Assembly: GCA_004124875.1 (NCBI GenBank)
Contig: SCKJ01000002.1
Coordinates: 248,001-312,000, forward strand
DNA length: 64,000 nt
Direction: 5' to 3'
Origin: Fidelibacterota bacterium
GTDB lineage: Bacteria; Fidelibacterota; Marinisomatia; SCGC-AAA003-L08; TS1B11
Position 1 is the first letter of the stretch. Every line of letters begins with the position of its first letter. This document shows, in pieces, positions 53,946-62,971 of the stretch. Below the pieces are notes generated by a model. It did not search any database. It saw only the letters and a list, made by a program, of their open reading frames with translations, and was not told the DNA's origin. Position numbers and translations under genes: made by a program.

Positions 53946-54764
53946 CTATGGTTGGCGAGGAAATTTGCCGAAGTCAGGTTTGCGCTTTTCCAAAAAGGCG
54001 TTGCGGCCTTCCTGCGCCTCTTCGGTCATGTAAAAGAGCATGGTGGCGTTGCCGGCCAGTTCCTGCAGGCCAGCCTGACCGTCGCAGTCGGCATTGAGCG
54101 CCGCTTTCAGCAGCCGGATTGCGGTGGGGCTGTTGGCCAGCATCTCCCGGCACCACTGCACCGTCTCTTCCTCCAACCGGGCCAACGGCACGACCGTATT
54201 CACCAGCCCCATATCGAGGGCCTGCCGGGCATCGTACAGGCGGCAGAGAAACCAGATTTCGCGGGCCTTCTTCTGTCCCACGATGCGGGCCATATAGCTC
54301 GCGCCATAGCCGCCGTCGAAGCTGCCCACCCTGGGACCAGTCTGACCGAACTGCGCGTTATCCGCCGCAATGGTCAGGTCGCACATCATATGCAGCACGT
54401 GGCCACCCCCCACCGCATAGCCGGCCACCATGGCGACCACCGGCTTGGGCAGGGTCCTGATCTGGCGTTGGAGGTCCAGGACGTTCAGCCGCGGCTTGCC
54501 ATCGCTGCCGATATAACCCGAATCGCCCCGAATGGACTGGTCGCCACCGGAGCAGAACGCCTTATCCCCGGCGCCGGTAAGGATCACCACACCGATGTCG
54601 CTGTCCTCCCGGGCATCGGCAAAAGCGGCCTCCATTTCGGTCACCGTCCGGGGGCGAAAAGCGTTGCGCACCTCCGGCCGGTTGATGACGATCTTCGCCA
54701 TCCCCTCAGCCTTGTAGTATAGAATGTCCGTGTAATCTTCGGCCTGTTGCCATGCCACTCCCAT
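53946..54764 (-). CDS. menB: 1,4-Dihydroxy-2-naphthoyl-CoA synthase
   Basis: 272 residues from ATG 54764 with GGAGG 5 nt upstream; ATG 54776 lacks a site. Crotonase family: [39 protein letters not shown], the oxyanion glycine pair, and [22 protein letters not shown] are typical for MenB. It closes the second ring from o-succinylbenzoyl-CoA. A 105-nt gap separates it from menH and is the largest in the operon, so an internal promoter is possible. Confidence 0.95.
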   Translation of the reverse strand: MGVAWQQAEDYTDILYYKAEGMAKIVINRPEVRNAFRPRTVTEMEAAFADAREDSDIGVVILTGAGDKAFCSGGDQSIRGDSGYIGSDGKPRLNVLDLQRQIRTLPKPVVAMVAGYAVGGGHVLHMMCDLTIAADNAQFGQTGPRVGSFDGGYGASYMARIVGQKKAREIWFLCRLYDARQALDMGLVNTVVPLARLEEETVQWCREMLANSPTAIRLLKAALNADCDGQAGLQELAGNATMLFYMTEEAQEGRNAFLEKRKPDFGKFPRQP

Positions 54765-54869
54765 GATCTCCTCCATCCATTCAACGTGAAAATTGTTCCG
54801 CTAAAAGATTTTAACCCCGCTTCATGCAGACCGGTAACAGGATCAAGTTTAGCGCGGATTCAGGAACAA

Positions 54870-55667
54870 TCAAATTTTCATGCCGACCATTGCCAGGAAT
54901 TCCGAGACGGCTGCTTGAAACTTTGCCGGTTGTTCCAGATGGGCCGCGTGTCCCGCATCGGAAATGACTGCTTTTCGTCCCCCCGGCAACAGGCCTGCCA
55001 TGCGGTTCGCCATGTGGGTGAATTTCTCATCCTCCCGACCGCTAAGCAACAGCACCGGCAAGTCAAGATGCGGCAGTTGGGACCATAGATTGGGCTGATA
55101 GCCCAGGCCAAACGCTTTTAAGGCGTCAGCCCAGCCGCGGGGATCGTGGTCCAGCCGCCTGGAATGGATCGCCCTGGCCGCCTGGGGGTTGCGTGCCGCC
55201 TGCCGTGAAAACAGGGAACCTCTGTTCCAATCGGCAAGGAACGCTCCCTTATCTGCGGTCATCGCCTGTGCCCAGGCGGCCTCCTGCGCCTGGCGTTCCC
55301 GGATGGCCCCATCGCTTTCAAGGCCCGGAGAGACGCTTTCCAGGATCAGCGAAGCAAGCAGCTGCGGCGCCCGGAGGGCCAATCCCAGCGCCAGACGGCC
55401 GCCCATGGAGTACCCCAACAGGTGCGCTTTTTCCAAACCCGACTGCCGCAGCCAGCTCTCCAGCCGCTCCAGCGTCTGCTGAAAATCATCCCCTGGGTCC
55501 AGCGGCGATTGGCCATGCCCCGGCAGGTCGATGGCCACGGTGCGCCAGGCAGGTCGCAGGCGCTGGCGAAGATCGTCCCAGTCGGCCAGAGACCCCATGA
55601 AACCGTGCAGCAGCACCACGGCGGGCAGGGAGCCGCCATCGTCCTGAAAATGGAAGTCGCTCAGCAT
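54870..55667 (-). CDS. menH: SHCHC synthase, alpha/beta hydrolase
   Basis: 265 residues. VVLLHGFMGSLADW, DLPGHGQSPLD, nucleophile Ser in LLGYSMGGRLALG, Asp in LSGREDEKF and His in SDAGHAAHLEQP form the catalytic set. In the MenH branch it removes pyruvate from SEPHCHC. It begins 6 nt after menD ends. Confidence 0.88.
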   Translation of the reverse strand: MLSDFHFQDDGGSLPAVVLLHGFMGSLADWDDLRQRLRPAWRTVAIDLPGHGQSPLDPGDDFQQTLERLESWLRQSGLEKAHLLGYSMGGRLALGLALRAPQLLASLILESVSPGLESDGAIRERQAQEAAWAQAMTADKGAFLADWNRGSLFSRQAARNPQAARAIHSRRLDHDPRGWADALKAFGLGYQPNLWSQLPHLDLPVLLLSGREDEKFTHMANRMAGLLPGGRKAVISDAGHAAHLEQPAKFQAAVSEFLAMVGMKI

Positions 55668-55673
55668 GGCATG

Positions 55674-57398
55674 TTACGGCTGAAGGTTTTTCAACGCCGC
55701 CTGAACCTGCTGCCACCGCTGCGTTTCCTCAGCCGGATCGAGGATGGCCTCGATGATCTGCACACCGGGAGCAAGCATGCTTCGTCCAATCTCCTCCCGC
55801 GCCCCGGCGAGGTCGGACACGCGGTAGTATTCCAGGCCGAACATCTCCGCCGCTCCCTTAAACTCCAATCCGTGTGGCATGCGGAACAGCCGCTCGAATG
55901 TCTCCCCCAGGGACGCCACCGGAAGATTCGCAAATATGTTGCCGCCATTATTGTTGGCCACTACCAAAGTGGCGCGCATGCCGCCCGTGGCAGCAGCCAG
56001 CCCTGGCAGATCGTGATAGAAACTCATGTCGCCCAGGTAAAGGCAGACAGGCCGGCCTGAGCCCGCCGCGGCCCCCAGGGCGGAGGAGGTCACGCCATCG
56101 ATACCGCTGGCGCCCCGGTTGGAGTGCACCGTCAACGGCCCGGTGCGGCCGGAGGCCAGACCAAAACGCTCCAGCTGGCGTACCGGCATGGAGTTTCCCA
56201 CATACAGGATGCCGCCCGGCGGAGTCAGTTCCACGCACAGCGCCGCGAGGTGTCCCTCGAAAAAAGGCTGTTCAGGCGACAGGCCATTTTGAAGCAGGCG
56301 GCCGGCGGCCATATCCCAACGCCCCAGCAGTTCCAGCCACTCGGTATCTGTGTCCGGCGGGACCAGGCTGGCGGCCAGTGTGCGACAGAGGGCCACCGGC
56401 TCGACGCAGATAATCTCCGCGCCCAGCCGGTCACCATTGGGCCACAGCCCCTCCCCATCGATGATGACCTGCTCAGGCTTATCGGCATCGAGCAACTGCC
56501 CCAGCGCCTTGGAGGTTGGCCTCGCGCCAAAGCGAATCACAATCCCCGGCTGGAAGATTTCCCTGAACTCGCCGTTTTGGAGCAGGGCGTCGAAATGCTC
56601 AATGCGCAGGGTTGAGGCGTTGAGGCCATAGCGTACCTGACCGGTGCTTTCGGCCAAAATGGGATAGCCCGTGGCATCCGAAAGCGCCGCCAGCGCTTCA
56701 GGGAAGCCCTCCCTGGGCGTCATCGGCCCTACCACCAAAACGCCGCGCTGGTGGGCCGTTACCAACCCCGCCAGGTCGGCCACATCCGGCGCCGTCAGCT
56801 CTACCCTCTCAGCCTTGCCCGGCTCCGGTGCCTCTGTCCCCCCACCGGAAAGTCCGCCCGGCATGGTCAGCGGCTCCCGGAAAGGGATGTTCAGGTGGAC
56901 CGGACCCGCCGGCGCTCCCACCGCATGCTGCGCCGCTTCCACCAGCACCTGTTGCAATGCGCCCAGTATCGTGTCATCGGGCGGCGGCAAATCGCTGAAA
57001 AAGCGCACCTGTTCGCCATACAGATTGATCTGATCAATGGTCTGGTTGGCCCCCGTTTTGCGCAGCTCGGGAGGCCGGTCCGCGGTCAGCACGACCAGCG
57101 GCGTCGCGCTGTAAAATGCTTCGATGACCGCCGGGAAAAAGTTAACCGCCGCCGTCCCCGATGTGCAGACCAGCGCCACCGGACGGCCCGTCGCCTTCGC
57201 TATCCCCAGCCCGAAAAAGCCGCCGCTGCGCTCGTCCATATGGGTGTGGATCGTGACGCCCTGATGGCGGTCGAAAGCCAGCGAGAGCGGGGCGCTGCGG
57301 TGTCCCGGCGATATGCAAACATGCTCCACGCCGAGGCTGTGCAGGGACCGGACAATCGTATCGCCCCACCAGGCGTTAAGCCTGGCCTGATCTGTCAC
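55674..57398 (-). CDS. menD: SEPHCHC synthase
   Basis: 574 residues from GTG 57398, which has AGGAG 5 nt upstream and lies 8 nt after the menF stop; the frame extends 75 non-family residues further. ThDP-dependent enzyme: catalytic Glu in DERSGGFFGLG, SGTAAVNFFPAVIEA, TADRPPELRKTGANQTIDQ, then the C-terminal ThDP/Mg motif GDMSFYHDLPGL ... NNNGGNIF. It condenses isochorismate with 2-oxoglutarate. Confidence 0.93.
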   Translation of the reverse strand: MTDQARLNAWWGDTIVRSLHSLGVEHVCISPGHRSAPLSLAFDRHQGVTIHTHMDERSGGFFGLGIAKATGRPVALVCTSGTAAVNFFPAVIEAFYSATPLVVLTADRPPELRKTGANQTIDQINLYGEQVRFFSDLPPPDDTILGALQQVLVEAAQHAVGAPAGPVHLNIPFREPLTMPGGLSGGGTEAPEPGKAERVELTAPDVADLAGLVTAHQRGVLVVGPMTPREGFPEALAALSDATGYPILAESTGQVRYGLNASTLRIEHFDALLQNGEFREIFQPGIVIRFGARPTSKALGQLLDADKPEQVIIDGEGLWPNGDRLGAEIICVEPVALCRTLAASLVPPDTDTEWLELLGRWDMAAGRLLQNGLSPEQPFFEGHLAALCVELTPPGGILYVGNSMPVRQLERFGLASGRTGPLTVHSNRGASGIDGVTSSALGAAAGSGRPVCLYLGDMSFYHDLPGLAAATGGMRATLVVANNNGGNIFANLPVASLGETFERLFRMPHGLEFKGAAEMFGLEYYRVSDLAGAREEIGRSMLAPGVQIIEAILDPAEETQRWQQVQAALKNLQP

Positions 57399-57406
57399 CG
57401 GCGCTC

Positions 57407-58927
57407 CTATTCGACGCCTTCGGACGGATTGCAGAGGGCCCGTATGAGAGGACGCATTTTCAGTTTCGTCTCCTGCCACTCCTTCTCGGGCACCGATGCG
57501 GACACGATGCCGGCCCCGGCAAAGATGTAAGCGGTGGTATCCCGTAGCAGCGCAGACCGCAGTCCCACGATAAAATCGCCGTTTCCCCGGCTGTCGATCC
57601 AGCTCAATACGCCCGAGTACCACCCGCGATCCTGGTGCTCGTAACGCCCGATCACCTCCCGCGCTTCCCGTTTGGCCGTGACCCCTACCGCCGGTGTGGG
57701 ATGCAGCAGCGCCGCCAGGGTCAACGGAGGAATGGGCTCTTTCAGCCGCGCCCGGATAGGCGTGAGCAAGTGCATCACGTTCCTGAGAGACAGGATTCCC
57801 GGTTCGCCGGGTATCTCCAACCGCGTCGTCACCGGCGTCAGGCTGTCCCTGATGGCATCGACCACAAACTGGTGCTCGGCCCGCTCCTTACGGTCGCGTA
57901 AAAATAGACGCTGCTGCTGCTGGTCCTCTTGTTCGGTTGCGCCCCTGGGAAACGTTCCCGCCAGGGCCTCGGTATAGATTTCCTGCCCCTGCAAACGCAC
58001 CAGCCGCTCCGGGGTGGCCCCCAGGAAACTCCCCAGTCCGGGAAAATGGAACATGAAGGATATGCAGGAAGGATAGAGCTGCCGCAGCCGATTCAGCGCC
58101 GGGTATAGGGCAATGGGTCCGTCGAATGTCAGCTGCAGGGTCCGGGCCAGCACGACCTTTGAGATATCGGGCCCCATCCCCTTCTGGGTAAGCCGTACCA
58201 GTTCCACCCAGGTTTCATGGCCGGGCGCCTCGGTTTCACCTGTGCAATGGGCCTGTTCTTCCGGCTGCTGCTCATCGTCCAATTTATCCAGATAGAACCT
58301 GAGACGGTCCACCAGCCGGTTGCCGAGCACCTCAACATCACTGCGCGGCTCCGCAAGTATCACCACCGTCAGCGCCAGATCATTTTCCCGGCGAATCAGC
58401 AGCGCTTCCGGCAGCAGGTAGCGCCCCCGGGGGAAGCCGGCCCAAGGTGACGGCCCGTCCGGGGAAAGATTGTTTTGCCCGCCTTCCAGGTCAAAGGCAA
58501 AACCGCCCACCATGCGCAGGCTGCCCGCTCCCACCGGCTCGGGCGAACAATCGATGGCCCGCTCCAGCGCCAGGGTGATATGGTGCATGGTGCTCTCCCT
58601 GCTCACCGGCGAATCGAAATCGAAACTCACCGCCGCCCCGAAAGTGGCCATAGCGAAATTTTCGTCCGGCTTTTCCCAGTAGGTCCGGACGACATCATCG
58701 TTGGCCGCCGCCATGGGCAGCAGATCGACCAGTGGCAGACTGACGCTCAGATAGATGGGCACCGGTTGCTCCACGGCCGTGGCCTTTTGCACCGCCGCCG
58801 CGAGCGACTCCGCCACCGGATGGTCGATTGCGGGTGCTGATTTCAACGCCCCAGCGCTGGCGGTCCCGTCACGATATTGCTCGGCGAGGCCCATATGTCC
58901 ATCGGTGGAATCGGCAGTTTTACTCAT
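57407..58927 (-). CDS. menF: Isochorismate synthase
   Basis: 506 residues from ATG 58927 with AAAGGAG close by; an upstream in-frame ATG at 58948 is unsupported. Chorismate-binding family: FLGATPERLVRLQGQEIYTEALAGT, KERAEHQFVVDAIR, LHPTPAVGV and GWYSGVLSWIDSRGNGDFIVGLRSALL are conserved. It is the first enzyme and first gene of the operon. An N-terminal 70-residue low-conservation part precedes the fold. Confidence 0.93.
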   Translation of the reverse strand: MSKTADSTDGHMGLAEQYRDGTASAGALKSAPAIDHPVAESLAAAVQKATAVEQPVPIYLSVSLPLVDLLPMAAANDDVVRTYWEKPDENFAMATFGAAVSFDFDSPVSRESTMHHITLALERAIDCSPEPVGAGSLRMVGGFAFDLEGGQNNLSPDGPSPWAGFPRGRYLLPEALLIRRENDLALTVVILAEPRSDVEVLGNRLVDRLRFYLDKLDDEQQPEEQAHCTGETEAPGHETWVELVRLTQKGMGPDISKVVLARTLQLTFDGPIALYPALNRLRQLYPSCISFMFHFPGLGSFLGATPERLVRLQGQEIYTEALAGTFPRGATEQEDQQQQRLFLRDRKERAEHQFVVDAIRDSLTPVTTRLEIPGEPGILSLRNVMHLLTPIRARLKEPIPPLTLAALLHPTPAVGVTAKREAREVIGRYEHQDRGWYSGVLSWIDSRGNGDFIVGLRSALLRDTTAYIFAGAGIVSASVPEKEWQETKLKMRPLIRALCNPSEGVE

Positions 58928-59617
58928 GGTCTCCTTTGGGTTACGCACCCGTTTTAAGAGGCTATCCAGTCCTTCCAGCCGCCTGAGATAATCGAAATGT
59001 TAAGGCCGGGCCGTAGCGCCGGTACTCTAGCTCCTGGTGAAATGGACAAATATCCAGGGTCTATCAAATCGCCTACAGACCGATGCCTCCTGGATTATTT
59101 CCCGCTGCCGGCTTCGTGCCGCCGGTGATGAATTCGACCCTGCATCGTCAAAGCAATGTGGCTGTTGGGACCTGAAAGTATGAGACACAGTTCGCGTTTC
59201 CAAGGTTTAGCTGCCGCCGTTCATAAAATGACCTTCGCTTGAACTATGCCCCTTGCCCAGGACCTGTTGCAGCCTCCCTTCATAAACACGAACAGGCTTC
59301 ATTTTGTTGAGCGACTTCTGAGTCCGCTCGCGATGGGATGCCCTGATGATTCAAGCGATCTCATACGCCAGTTTCAAGGCGAATAAGAATTGCTCAGCCA
59401 TGTGACTCAGCCAAATCCAACGGTCCCAGCCCACCGGCACTCACGTTGAGAATCACTCCCGGCGGGACTGGCACGCGGCAGCATTCCGGTCATGGTCAGA
59501 CCCGGGAAATTAATGATATGGCCTCCAGCTGCAGTGCGATAGATTCCAGCCTGGCTATCATTTCTATTTGGTTGGTAAGGATGACTGCTCCATAGATTAC
59601 GAGGAGGCCGCTCAGCC
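58928..59617. other. 690-bp gap upstream of the men operon
   Basis: It should carry the promoter of menFDHBACE and of the divergent MBL gene, but no good -35/-10 pair was recognised. A minus-strand open frame at 59407-59673 has a non-family translation and is dismissed. Confidence 0.5.
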
Positions 59618-61018
59618 ATGAAGGTCACGCTGTTGGGGCACGCTTCTATCCTGGTTGAACTGGATGGAGGCACCTGCCTGATGGATCCCGTTTTTAGTGA
59701 TCCCTTTGAGGAAGGAGCAGTGGTCTCCTGCCCGAAGCGGACAGTTTATCCTGACAGGCTCCCCCCCATAGACATACTTATTGTCTCTCATCGCCACCCC
59801 GACCATTTCCACATTCCCTCCTTGGCACGAGTCTCCAGGGATGCCGACGTGATTTGCCCAGCCGACCCACTCATTGTCTATGCTTTGGAAAAATTAGGGT
59901 TTACACATATTCACGCTGTTTACCCTATGGGACCGATTTTATCGCCTGACTATGAGCTCTACCCTACGCAGTCAGAGAGCGCCACCGTGAAAGAATTTGG
60001 TATGATCTTCAAGGACCGCACAGGCACATTCTGGAACCAGGTGGACACTTTCTTATCCAATGAAACTATCTCCGTGGTGAAGAAACGCTTTGGCGGCATC
60101 GACTTGCTTTTCGCCATGTATGCCAGCCAGAATCTGGAGTTTTTTGAAAGCCGCTCGACTCTTTTCCCTTACTCGCAGCATGGCCGGAACCTGGAAGCGG
60201 CCCTATTGATTGATCCGAAGGTCGTGGCGCCCGCGTCGGCAGGATTCCGTTTTTGTCGCGATCACGCATGGCTCAACCCCTTTCTATTTCCCATTTCCCG
60301 TGATCGCTTTTTATCGGACCTGAAAAATCTCAGGCCGGACCTGGACAGTCGGATCATCAATCCCGGTGATACGATTACGCTTGAGAATGGGCAGGTCAGC
60401 TACCAGCCCGGGGCATCTGACATTGCGGTTATGGAAATAGAGGATTCATATCGGCTTCAGTTTGATCCCACCGCCCCCATCCCCGAACTTACTGATCCAA
60501 ACCCCGACGGCTATGGCCACCGGCATCTAACCCGGAGCATTGCCCAATTCATTACCAAGGGTATGGCCGGATATGTGAAGCAAGGCTATCAGACGGGGGA
60601 CAAGGTGGTAGAGCTATATCGCGACCACCAGGTAAACTACAGTATTGCTATCGTTTTTCCTCAGGATGAAACCAGAACGTATCGGTTCGAGTTCGACGAA
60701 TCTGATGTGCGGCTTGTAACTGGCGAGAGTACGGGAGAACCTGCGGACATGATTCATCGTATCGCGGCGTCGGCCCTGGTTGGTTGGATGGAATACTCCA
60801 AAAGTTTTTTCTATGTCCGAGCCTATTCCCGTCGCTCCGGAACGGTTTACGACGTATTGGAAGCTGAGCATAATATCAAGATTCAGCCGAAGATGCTGCC
60901 CGACCTTTTGATGCATTATCTGCTCAATGAGTCACCCCGGTCGAACCTGGCTGCAAAATACCAGATTGATCGAGAGGTGCGCGAGGCCCTCGCCGAAGGT
61001 CCGGCACAGCGAGAATGA
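59618..61018 (+). CDS. Metallo-beta-lactamase-fold protein with unassigned C-terminal half
   Basis: 466 residues, GAGGAGG upstream. The N-terminal domain (1-240) has the UlaG-type opening MKVTLLGHASILVELDG and the metal motif SHRHPDHFH with H58, H60, D62 and H63. Later His residues of the fold are less clear. The C-terminal 200 residues (LTDPNPDGYGHRHLTRSIA ... DMIHRIAASALVGWMEYSKSFFYVRAYSRR) are not assigned. Cytoplasmic; substrate unknown. Stands alone. Confidence 0.75.
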   Translation: MKVTLLGHASILVELDGGTCLMDPVFSDPFEEGAVVSCPKRTVYPDRLPPIDILIVSHRHPDHFHIPSLARVSRDADVICPADPLIVYALEKLGFTHIHAVYPMGPILSPDYELYPTQSESATVKEFGMIFKDRTGTFWNQVDTFLSNETISVVKKRFGGIDLLFAMYASQNLEFFESRSTLFPYSQHGRNLEAALLIDPKVVAPASAGFRFCRDHAWLNPFLFPISRDRFLSDLKNLRPDLDSRIINPGDTITLENGQVSYQPGASDIAVMEIEDSYRLQFDPTAPIPELTDPNPDGYGHRHLTRSIAQFITKGMAGYVKQGYQTGDKVVELYRDHQVNYSIAIVFPQDETRTYRFEFDESDVRLVTGESTGEPADMIHRIAASALVGWMEYSKSFFYVRAYSRRSGTVYDVLEAEHNIKIQPKMLPDLLMHYLLNESPRSNLAAKYQIDREVREALAEGPAQRE

Positions 61019-61325
61019 CCCAATGGATGAATGATGGACTGTTCCGGATATTCCTGAATCGTTGCAATGGCACATGCAGGCTGTGTCGATAGCCGCTTTT
61101 GTTACACGAATGCCACGGAGCTTGACCTGATCTGCGGATTGCTGGCGCCTGCCTCAAACCTTGCAGCAATGGCCACCTGATCTGAAAGGTATCCCGGGAT
61201 CAGCGTGATCTAAGTTTGGGGATCGGCGCTGCCCGTGCTCAAATCGCGCTGCCGCTGGGCAATATCCATTGCGGCGCCCGCTCGACCGACACCCGGCCAC
61301 AAAGGGTGGACCCCCTTAATAATGG
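61019..61325. other. 307-bp gap between convergent genes
   Basis: Neither a gene nor a clear hairpin terminator was recognised here. Confidence 0.5.
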
Positions 61326-62192
61326 TCACGACTTTTCCATGTGAGAAATAAGAAGATTCAGATTCTCATGCATCACATTTGGCGGTAGCTGGATCCTCTG
61401 CCCATGGCCTGGAAGAACCCATTCAAATGAATAATCCAGAAGTGTTTTCATCGACTCTATCTGCTCGGGCCACGAGTACCAGCAGAACCTTCTGTACGCG
61501 CCCAGCCGCTCCCGCCGCCTGCTCCACCATAAATGATCGCCGGTGAACAGATACCGGTTATGATGCAACAGGACAAGGTGACCGCGAGTATGACCGGGCG
61601 TTGGTATCACCAGGAAGTTGGGCGCAATCTCGGCCGCCTCGTCCCCTTCAAGGATTATCTCAGCGCCGGGCTGTGCCGATAGTTCGGCCCTGTGAATAAT
61701 CCGTTCGCTGTCAAATCTGGCGGCATAGCGATCTGCCTCGGCCACATCGTCCCGATGAGTCAAAAAAATGTAGCGAATGCCGCCCATGGATTCGATGGCG
61801 TGAACCAGTTTGGGCAGATATTTGGGGGAGTCAATGAGCCAGTTGCCTTCAGGGTGGCGGATGAAATAACTGCTGCCCCCGAACGACTTCGGCGAGGCAA
61901 ACCCGCAGTAGTAGACCTCATCCTCAATGGCAAGCGGAAAATCACCCATCACTTCGCTGATGGCCTCTTTCCCTAAACTGCCGATCGACCCGGTAGGGCA
62001 CGACAGAAGCGCACGCACGGCCAGCCGCCGCTCCGCCTCATCACGGGGTTGCTGCCGCACATAGGCGTAATTGCGGGCCTCACCAAACGTGGCCGGAGCC
62101 AGCTGCCGGCAAGTATCGCAATTGATGCAAGTGGAATCGACAAAGAAGTCACCTGCTACATTTTCAGAAACCTGTTTTTGTATGTTTGCCAT
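61326..62192 (-). CDS. Ferredoxin-like domain fused to metallo-beta-lactamase fold
   Basis: 288 residues. An N-terminal [4Fe-4S]-type motif is formed by C22, C25, C28 (CINCDTC) and C65 (LLSCPTG). The rest is an MBL fold: IFLTHRDDVAEADRYAARF takes the place of the usual HxHxDH (His-Arg-Asp-Asp), with VIPTPGHTRGHLVLL, YLFTGDHLWW and VLPGHGQRI further on. The changed first metal motif is a known trait of one MBL branch, so metal content may differ. It could be a redox-linked hydrolase or carrier; substrate unknown. No strong ribosome site precedes the ATG. Confidence 0.78.
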   Translation of the reverse strand: MANIQKQVSENVAGDFFVDSTCINCDTCRQLAPATFGEARNYAYVRQQPRDEAERRLAVRALLSCPTGSIGSLGKEAISEVMGDFPLAIEDEVYYCGFASPKSFGGSSYFIRHPEGNWLIDSPKYLPKLVHAIESMGGIRYIFLTHRDDVAEADRYAARFDSERIIHRAELSAQPGAEIILEGDEAAEIAPNFLVIPTPGHTRGHLVLLHHNRYLFTGDHLWWSRRRERLGAYRRFCWYSWPEQIESMKTLLDYSFEWVLPGHGQRIQLPPNVMHENLNLLISHMEKS

Positions 62193-62362
62193 GAGTCAGT
62201 CGATGCTGGATGTTGAATGTTAGAGCTTATTCATATCATCCGGCTACAGTTGGATTCCGGAATTGGGTGGCGACACTGTTCACTCGGTTTGCCGGGTTAC
62301 AATTCCGTTGCCCCGTAAATGCAAGGCGCGGTCTGATCAAGACCTCTAACCAGCGATCTTCC

Positions 62363-62824
62363 TCAAAATCGGTACTTCTTCTGAGGCATCTTAGCCCAGG
62401 GACCCAGAGCGCTAAGCGCTTTCTCCTCACTCAAAGTCTTCGACTGAAGCATTATTTCGTCTGGCACCCATTCAGGGAAGGGGATTTCCACGCTTCTATG
62501 TTGGCCTGTCGAAGTATGCTCCTCCCGCACTTGCGATAGGCGATCAAGGGGAAAACAATGAACGGCTCGTGCCAGGGCTGGCCAGAGGCGCCGATGGACA
62601 AGCGTCACCTTACCATCCACGAGCCGGCAGACGAGAATGTCTTTGGAGTCCCTTACTTTCTGAAGAGTGGCGAAAATTTGCTGACTTTTCGGGTGCGCCC
62701 ACCAACTGCCTTTAATCGGTTCATTGGCAATGGCTTCAGTCATTCGGGGAACGGGACCTTTGGCAGCAACCAGAACCACCCCGTGTTTTTCTACAAATGC
62801 CAGTGCCTTATTCTCACTATTCAC
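62363..62824 (-). CDS. Conserved hypothetical protein
   Basis: 153 residues from GTG 62824. Segments such as FVEKHGVVLVAAKGPVPRMT, KGSWWAHPKSQQIFATLQ, LVCRLVDGKVTLVHRRLWPA and EIPFPEWVPDEI look like a conserved family seen before without assigned role; I do not recognise a function. No signal peptide or membrane helix. Starts 150 bp after the partial gene upstream on the same strand ends. Confidence 0.65.
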   Translation of the reverse strand: MNSENKALAFVEKHGVVLVAAKGPVPRMTEAIANEPIKGSWWAHPKSQQIFATLQKVRDSKDILVCRLVDGKVTLVHRRLWPALARAVHCFPLDRLSQVREEHTSTGQHRSVEIPFPEWVPDEIMLQSKTLSEEKALSALGPWAKMPQKKYRF

Positions 62825-62971
62825 GCCGGACCAATATCAGCTTGTTTGCCCCTTATAGGCGTCTACGGGTTTCACATTACCTTGACGACTTACAGCGGCA
62901 TACAACTTCCATGACCAGTCGTTAAAGTGTTCTCTTATGAGAGAATCCTTTCGAGGTAATCCAACATTGTT

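Noticed and set aside
53625..54722. Plus-strand 365-codon open frame
   Set aside because: Antisense to menB and menA, which are certain; translation has shadow composition.
59407..59673. 88-codon minus-strand frame upstream of the MBL gene
   Set aside because: Low-complexity translation without family features, overlapping the start of the confident MBL gene.
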